The notes below the pieces were generated by a model, which saw nothing but the letters and a program-made list of their open reading frames with translations, was not told the origin of the DNA and made no database searches. Made by a program: the position numbers and the translations under genes. Shown one piece after another: positions 59,401-64,000 of a DNA stretch of 64,000 nucleotides (position 1 is the first letter of the stretch; every line of letters begins with the position of its first letter). The stretch comes from Melastoma dodecandrum (Eukaryota; Streptophyta; Magnoliopsida; Myrtales; Melastomataceae): contig JARUPY010000546.1 of the NCBI GenBank assembly GCA_029817715.1, positions 58,754 to 122,753 on the forward strand, given 5' to 3'.

Positions 59401-61799
59401 GTTGTCGCCGCCGGAATTGATTGAAGTTAAGACCAGATCCGAGCAGTTGGCATCCGGTTAGCCCCTAGTTGCTTCCAGCTGTGGTCGGCCAAAGGCGTAT
59501 TGCCGCTCCGAATAGTGACCGCGGGATTAGCCCGGATAACAAACACGATCGGAAATCTCTGGCATGTAACGGGGTCAACTGGTGCCCGGAAGAGTTGTTG
59601 AATGCGTGCACGGCCGTATGAAATGAAAGAAGAGAATAAGAAGACAGTGGAGGGATAGGCCTTAAGCGGAAGCACTTTACGGGATGCCAACGACGATCGC
59701 CTTTCGAGAGTGAGCAGGAAACCAGGAGCTCAAAGAGAGCTTGTGTGAAACGCTGGAGATGCTTGAAAATGATAAAATAGAACAATATATGTACCGTTCT
59801 GTTAGAGGTGGTGATGTTTGTTTAATACATATGCCTAAGAACAACTATTTATGACTAGGGCTAAATCCTACGTAATATACGGTAATTGGTAGTTATTGCA
59901 CATTTAGTACGCGACATTTGCTGCCAGTCTTTATGGAATATCTCCTTTTCATATGAGCAAACTTGGCAACAATATCCTTCCGGATCCTGAGACCTTATGG
60001 AGGCTTCCTTAACAGCCGAGTGATCGACCGTGTCGCCCATTTGCCTTCACCGTAAAGTTTCCTCGCTCGCCCAGTCTGACTGTCGCTTGTCGATTCGCCG
60101 ACCTGTTGTCGCCCGTCGCCTGGTGATCCCTTCGCCCAGCAAGTCTTTGCTTGATGTGTATCCGTGGTTACCTCCTTCCTAAATTTTCTTTCCTAGGGTC
60201 TGTGTTCTGGATCGTCGATCTACAGATTGGGCTGAGATCTGTGGTCCAAAATTTCTGCTGCTAAATAAATAGTACTCGAAATAGGATTATCCGACGGACC
60301 TTATTCGGACTGACAACTCATCCATTCACACCGCCGATGAATGTCAGTGCCGTTAATCTAACGTGGCCAGAACGTGCTATTCCGGCCGTTTAATAATCTA
60401 CACGGTACTGTGTAGAATCTCTTTCAACAGTTAATTCATCGCCCTTAGCGCGGCCATTGTACTAACGGATCATTAAAAATACCTCCAAGGGACGCGGCCC
60501 CTGATTCAAACCAGGTTGATTCGATATTGCAACTGTTGTTCAAATGATGTTCATATGGCCATCATAATTTACCTTAAGAAAAACAACTACAAAGGTCGGA
60601 AAATCGACTAGCATTCGATTGGAAAGTGAGAGCTTCCCTTTTGGTGATAATTTCGTTTTTGTCATACTATTTATGAAGGGACTACACACATTCAATAATT
60701 GTGCACGGGACTTGACGTGACGACGTTACCGCTCAAAAACAGAAACACGCCAAGAAATGTGATGGAATGATCATAACATATACCATCTAGCTCCATCACC
60801 ATATGAACGGGACTGCCGCTAATGTAGCGATGTTACGTACACATGCCCGTGTATGTGATTCGTGTGCGCCAATCGGGTACATGGGATGTATGAAGGAAGA
60901 ACCTACCCAGATGCCATCTTCACAAGTTCAGTCTTCTCAGCCAGGTTTAGGACAAGAAAACCTTATGAGCAAACGAACCCATCGCAATCAAGAGAGGAAA
61001 AACGTAAATTTGTGATTAAAACATTTTATTAATTATTTACGACAAGTAGCGTTTTCTTCTTGTTTTTTTTTTCATATCTTTAGAAAAGCACTCCTGCTAA
61101 TAATTCAAATATGCAATACTAAAACATGTTAAATATATTAAGGGTCCATCGATGAATTTCATCGTATTTATTTTTCATAAGAGACAAATTTACTAGATTT
61201 TTTTCCAAAAAGTTTAATGAAAATTTACCGATAGTTTTTTTTTCATTTTAAACAATTTTTGCGCAGGTTTGGCTCAAATACGCTAGGACTTTGCATGTTT
61301 CATGAGTGGACAAAAAGCAAAGTAGAGGTTCCACAAAGACGCAGTGGTGGAAATAGAAATGTGAAAGCGATGCCAAGCCACTGTTTGCCCTATGTTTTCT
61401 CTTTCATAAAAAGCATTACTATCCCAAGCCCCAGATTATTGCAAAGTCTTTTGTTGAAGAGCAATAAATAAGAATCTACTGGCAATCACCCATCAGGCAT
61501 ATGAACTGATGAGGTAGGTTTGGTTCCCTTCTCACCATAAGTTGCTTAAATTAATCAAATCATGACATGAAAATTCTCAACCTTAGACCAAATCCCCCTA
61601 ACTCCCCAAACCTACAAATGGAAAATCATAAAATAACACAGGCATAGCTATTTTTCCTGATCGATAAGATATTGCATCCAATCCAATCCAATACAAGCCA
61701 CACTTTCTTTTTTTTTTTAAGAAATTCTCACCTAATATCAATCACGGGATGTTATTCTTAAGCCTCGGAGAATAGAGATAGTGTACCCACATCTCCATA
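59401..61799. other. Intergenic; possible leader/LTR remains, then LSH 3' region
   Basis: The part next to 59.4 kb may hold leader or LTR sequence of the gypsy fragment; a basic open piece (59785-59465) has no known similarity. From ~60.3 kb the DNA is AT-rich with no gene seen. The right end, near 61.7 kb, should hold the 3' UTR of the minus-strand LSH gene. Confidence 0.45.
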
Positions 61800-62378
61800 T
61801 CAGCCCTCCGACATAGGAGACCCGCCCTGTGGTGCGGCAGAGTCCGATGCGGAGGCGGGCTTCTTCCTCTTCTTCTTCTCGTAACTTATTCCCCGAGCCT
61901 TGGCCTGCGAGTCCTTCACCTCCCTCAGGTATAGCCTGACAGCCCTCGCAGCGAAAGGATTCGCCTCAGGGTTCCCTCCGTTCTCCTCGAAGGCGGCCCT
62001 TAACCTCCCTATGAGCGCGTCCAGGCTCCCCCATGCCTGTCTCAGGGGGCAAGGGCATGGAGTCGGCGGATTGGGGTAGCCATAGAACGGGCACTGCAGG
62101 GTGTGGACCTTGGTCTTCCCAAACTGGTCGAGGTACCGGAGGAACTCTAGCACGTGCGCCCCGCTGCACCGTGGTAGGGAAAGCGGGGGGCGGTGGTTCC
62201 TTAGGTACTGCCCGAAGGTGTTCCAGTCCCGCCTCTTCTGGTTCTCGTAACGGCTCGACGATGATGAGCCCGCGCCTCCTGCCGAGATCTCGCTGGATGC
62301 CGCATCTGGGCCAAAGGATATGGTCGTTTCGGCCAGCTGAGGGGAGTCTAGGGTTTGGAAAGAGTAACCTAAGTTCAT
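61800..62378 (-). CDS. LSH4: ALOG-domain transcription regulator, LSH3/LSH4-like
   Basis: ALOG (LSH) proteins are plant nuclear DNA-binding factors that act at organ boundaries and suppress differentiation. 192 residues, intronless. A Ser/Gly/Ala-rich N-terminus precedes the ALOG domain (~residues 42-170): [40 protein letters not shown], the zinc-ribbon insert with His and three Cys (HTLQC...PCPCP), [20 protein letters not shown] and [26 protein letters not shown] after the domain is a nuclear localisation signal. I chose the ATG at 62378 ([10 protein letters not shown]); an in-frame ATG 63 bases upstream would add residues unlike the family. Arabidopsis LSH4 is the best match by memory, partly on gene order. 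Confidence 0.93.
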   Translation of the reverse strand: MNLGYSFQTLDSPQLAETTISFGPDAASSEISAGGAGSSSSSRYENQKRRDWNTFGQYLRNHRPPLSLPRCSGAHVLEFLRYLDQFGKTKVHTLQCPFYGYPNPPTPCPCPLRQAWGSLDALIGRLRAAFEENGGNPEANPFAARAVRLYLREVKDSQAKARGISYEKKKRKKPASASDSAAPQGGSPMSEG

Positions 62379-64000
62379 GACTGAGGTGAGATGGGAACCG
62401 AAAGGGGATATTGGGCAGCTTTCTTCTTTTCTTACCCTCAAGTGCTATTGCAACTTGCAATCAGACAGAGTCCTAGAATTGGTCTGGATGGTGAGTGTTC
62501 ATGTCTGTCGAAGGTTTCCGAAGCTTTTCGATGGGGTTAGATTTGGGGGGGAGGTGCCACAAATAATTGCAGGAAGGGAGGGTTAAGAAGAGAAGAGAGG
62601 ACAGCATGTGGAGATAAAAATATTTTATAGGTTTTAATGGGGTGGTGATGGTGCGACGTTTGAAGAGGACATAAAATTAAGTGGATGCATTAAATTTCGA
62701 TTGAAATTGTTAAGATACGCGCACTTGTGTAAGTCACGAAAATATTTTCGTAAAAATAATTTAAATCTTTGAAATTTTTTGAATAATGTTCTTAGATCGG
62801 TGTTTGAAACACCGATTTCGTTCTTTAACATCGATTTTATTTTTAAAAATTAAGAAGATCGGTATTTGAAACACTAAAATGAATATTTGAAACACTAATT
62901 TATAGGCATTATACAAGAAATTTTAAAACGACCCTATTCACAAAATTGCCTCACGGTCAATATACATAATGTATTGGATATTTAATGCAGCAAAAAAGGT
63001 CCAGTTAAATGAGAAAACACCATATAGAAAAGAGTGAATATTTATTCAGCTTTCAAATAGTGTCTCGTGCCTACTTTGAGAACATTTTATGGGGAAGAAG
63101 ATTAAGGAGAAAGCATGACAGGGAAAGATGGAGGAGGGAGAGTTGGATTGGATTGGATTAGGAATTTATGATAGAAAACGAATTAGAAGGAAAAGGATAG
63201 CATTATCATGATCTTACTAAAAAATTAAAAAACTTAATCACAAAAAGACAGGCATAATCATAGCATTTTGTACTTGATGAAAATTTTCCTTTAGTTAAGT
63301 TCGTGACTAATGGGAATGACTTTCTAGGATAAACCTGAATAGTACATGTTAGGTATGTAGGAAATAGGAATAGGAACAGGAATTATATATCTACCCTAAA
63401 CTAGGGATGTCTCCCAAATGCATCTACTTTTTGTCTTCTTTCATTTTGTTAGGGGAACCTCTTTTATTTTATTTTTCTTCCTTTCCTTGTCTCAGTTACT
63501 ATTTACCCAATGCTTTTTTTCGGTTTCCCCTTTGGATTTTTAAAAATTATTCAGAAAAAGAAGCGAAGGAATACTGGTAAAAATAAAATGTTGTTATCCA
63601 ATTGATGTTGAGCTTTCATGTTTATTGGCTTTTGATTTCCTCTGCAGTTCTAGTTCGATCCAAGTGGCTTTCAGTATTTTGACCATTTTGAGCCACAAAA
63701 TTAAATATATAGATAAATAAACCCCCCAAAATTTTAAAGCTCCAAAACTGAGACTTATCTAATTATGGAGGCGTTCGATCTTTCCCTAAAATATAAAATT
63801 AAATGGAAAAATATACGGTTATGGTTTTAACTTTGAACAATTTTTTGTTTTGTCATTATTTTAATCTTTTACGTAATTTTGTAATCAACTTTTATTTTCA
63901 TATTGATTTTGACCAATCTTGAATTTCTTCTAGCGAAAATCAAACAAGACCTTAATATAATTTGACACGTATCTTATAATAATAGAGTTCTAACCTTTCA
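62379..64000. other. Upstream region of the LSH gene, AT-rich
   Basis: Promoter and 5' leader of the minus-strand LSH gene, then AT-rich intergenic DNA to the window end. No further gene seen. Contains the TTTGAAACAC repeat cluster listed separately. Confidence 0.55.
62796..62896. repeat. 10-bp-arm palindrome with two diverged copies
   Basis: ATCGGTGTTTGAAACACCGAT (62796-62816) is a perfect palindrome around one central base. Half-diverged copies follow: GATCGGTATTTGAAACAC near 62857 and GAATATTTGAAACAC at 62881. They lie ~420-520 bases upstream of the LSH start codon. Confidence 0.75.

Noticed and set aside
1..64000. CRISPR arrays, bacterial operons or ribosomal RNA genes
   Set aside because: No regularly spaced direct repeats of the right size and no rRNA-like sequence; the window is plant nuclear DNA.

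Overview
This is nuclear DNA of a flowering plant, most likely a eudicot. The genes have many introns with GT-AG borders, the proteins are plant-specific families (PHO1, fibrillin, DYW-type PPR, QUA2-type methyltransferase, ALOG/LSH), and plant LTR retrotransposons and a plant pararetrovirus-like insertion lie between them. The species cannot be named from sequence alone.

Layout. Positions 1-8656 hold the 3' part of a large, well-preserved Ty1/Copia element of the SIRE/Maximus type: gag, pol, a third env-like ORF, polypurine tracts and a 2.0-kb 3' LTR. A gene-poor 4.4-kb stretch follows. From 13.1 to 43.4 kb is a gene island: PHO1 phosphate exporter (+), mitochondrial succinyl-CoA ligase beta subunit (+), plastid fibrillin 4 (+), glycolipid transfer protein GLTP1 (-, five short exons), ribosomal protein L14 (+), a CIP7/COP1-interacting-like protein (-, 12 exons), a C2H2 zinc finger with an EAR repression motif (-), a DYW-type PPR editing factor (-), and a Golgi PMT1-type methyltransferase (-). 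I rebuilt the exon structures by joining splice sites in frame; each multi-exon model closes without a stop and has close to the usual length for its family.

From 44.7 to 52.8 kb, on the minus strand, lies a decayed integrated pararetrovirus (Caulimoviridae-like, possibly florendovirus-like). It has remains of capsid, protease, reverse transcriptase and RNase H, a long second ORF with zinc knuckles, a promoter/poly(A) layout, a small coiled-coil ORF and a tRNA-Met primer-binding site at its end. From about 55.3 to 59.4 kb (minus) is a decayed Ty3/gypsy gag-protease fragment. An intact ALOG/LSH4-type gene lies at 61.8-62.4 kb (-).

The genes do not form an operon-like pathway. As far as I recall, their order recalls Arabidopsis chromosome 3 (LSH4, PMT1, a DYW PPR, FBN4 and PHO1 lie within At3g23290-At3g23430), interleaved with genes whose Arabidopsis homologues lie near At2g20420-At2g20450 and At4g27090-At4g27430. 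That suggests an ancestral gene block kept here but split by duplication and loss in Arabidopsis.
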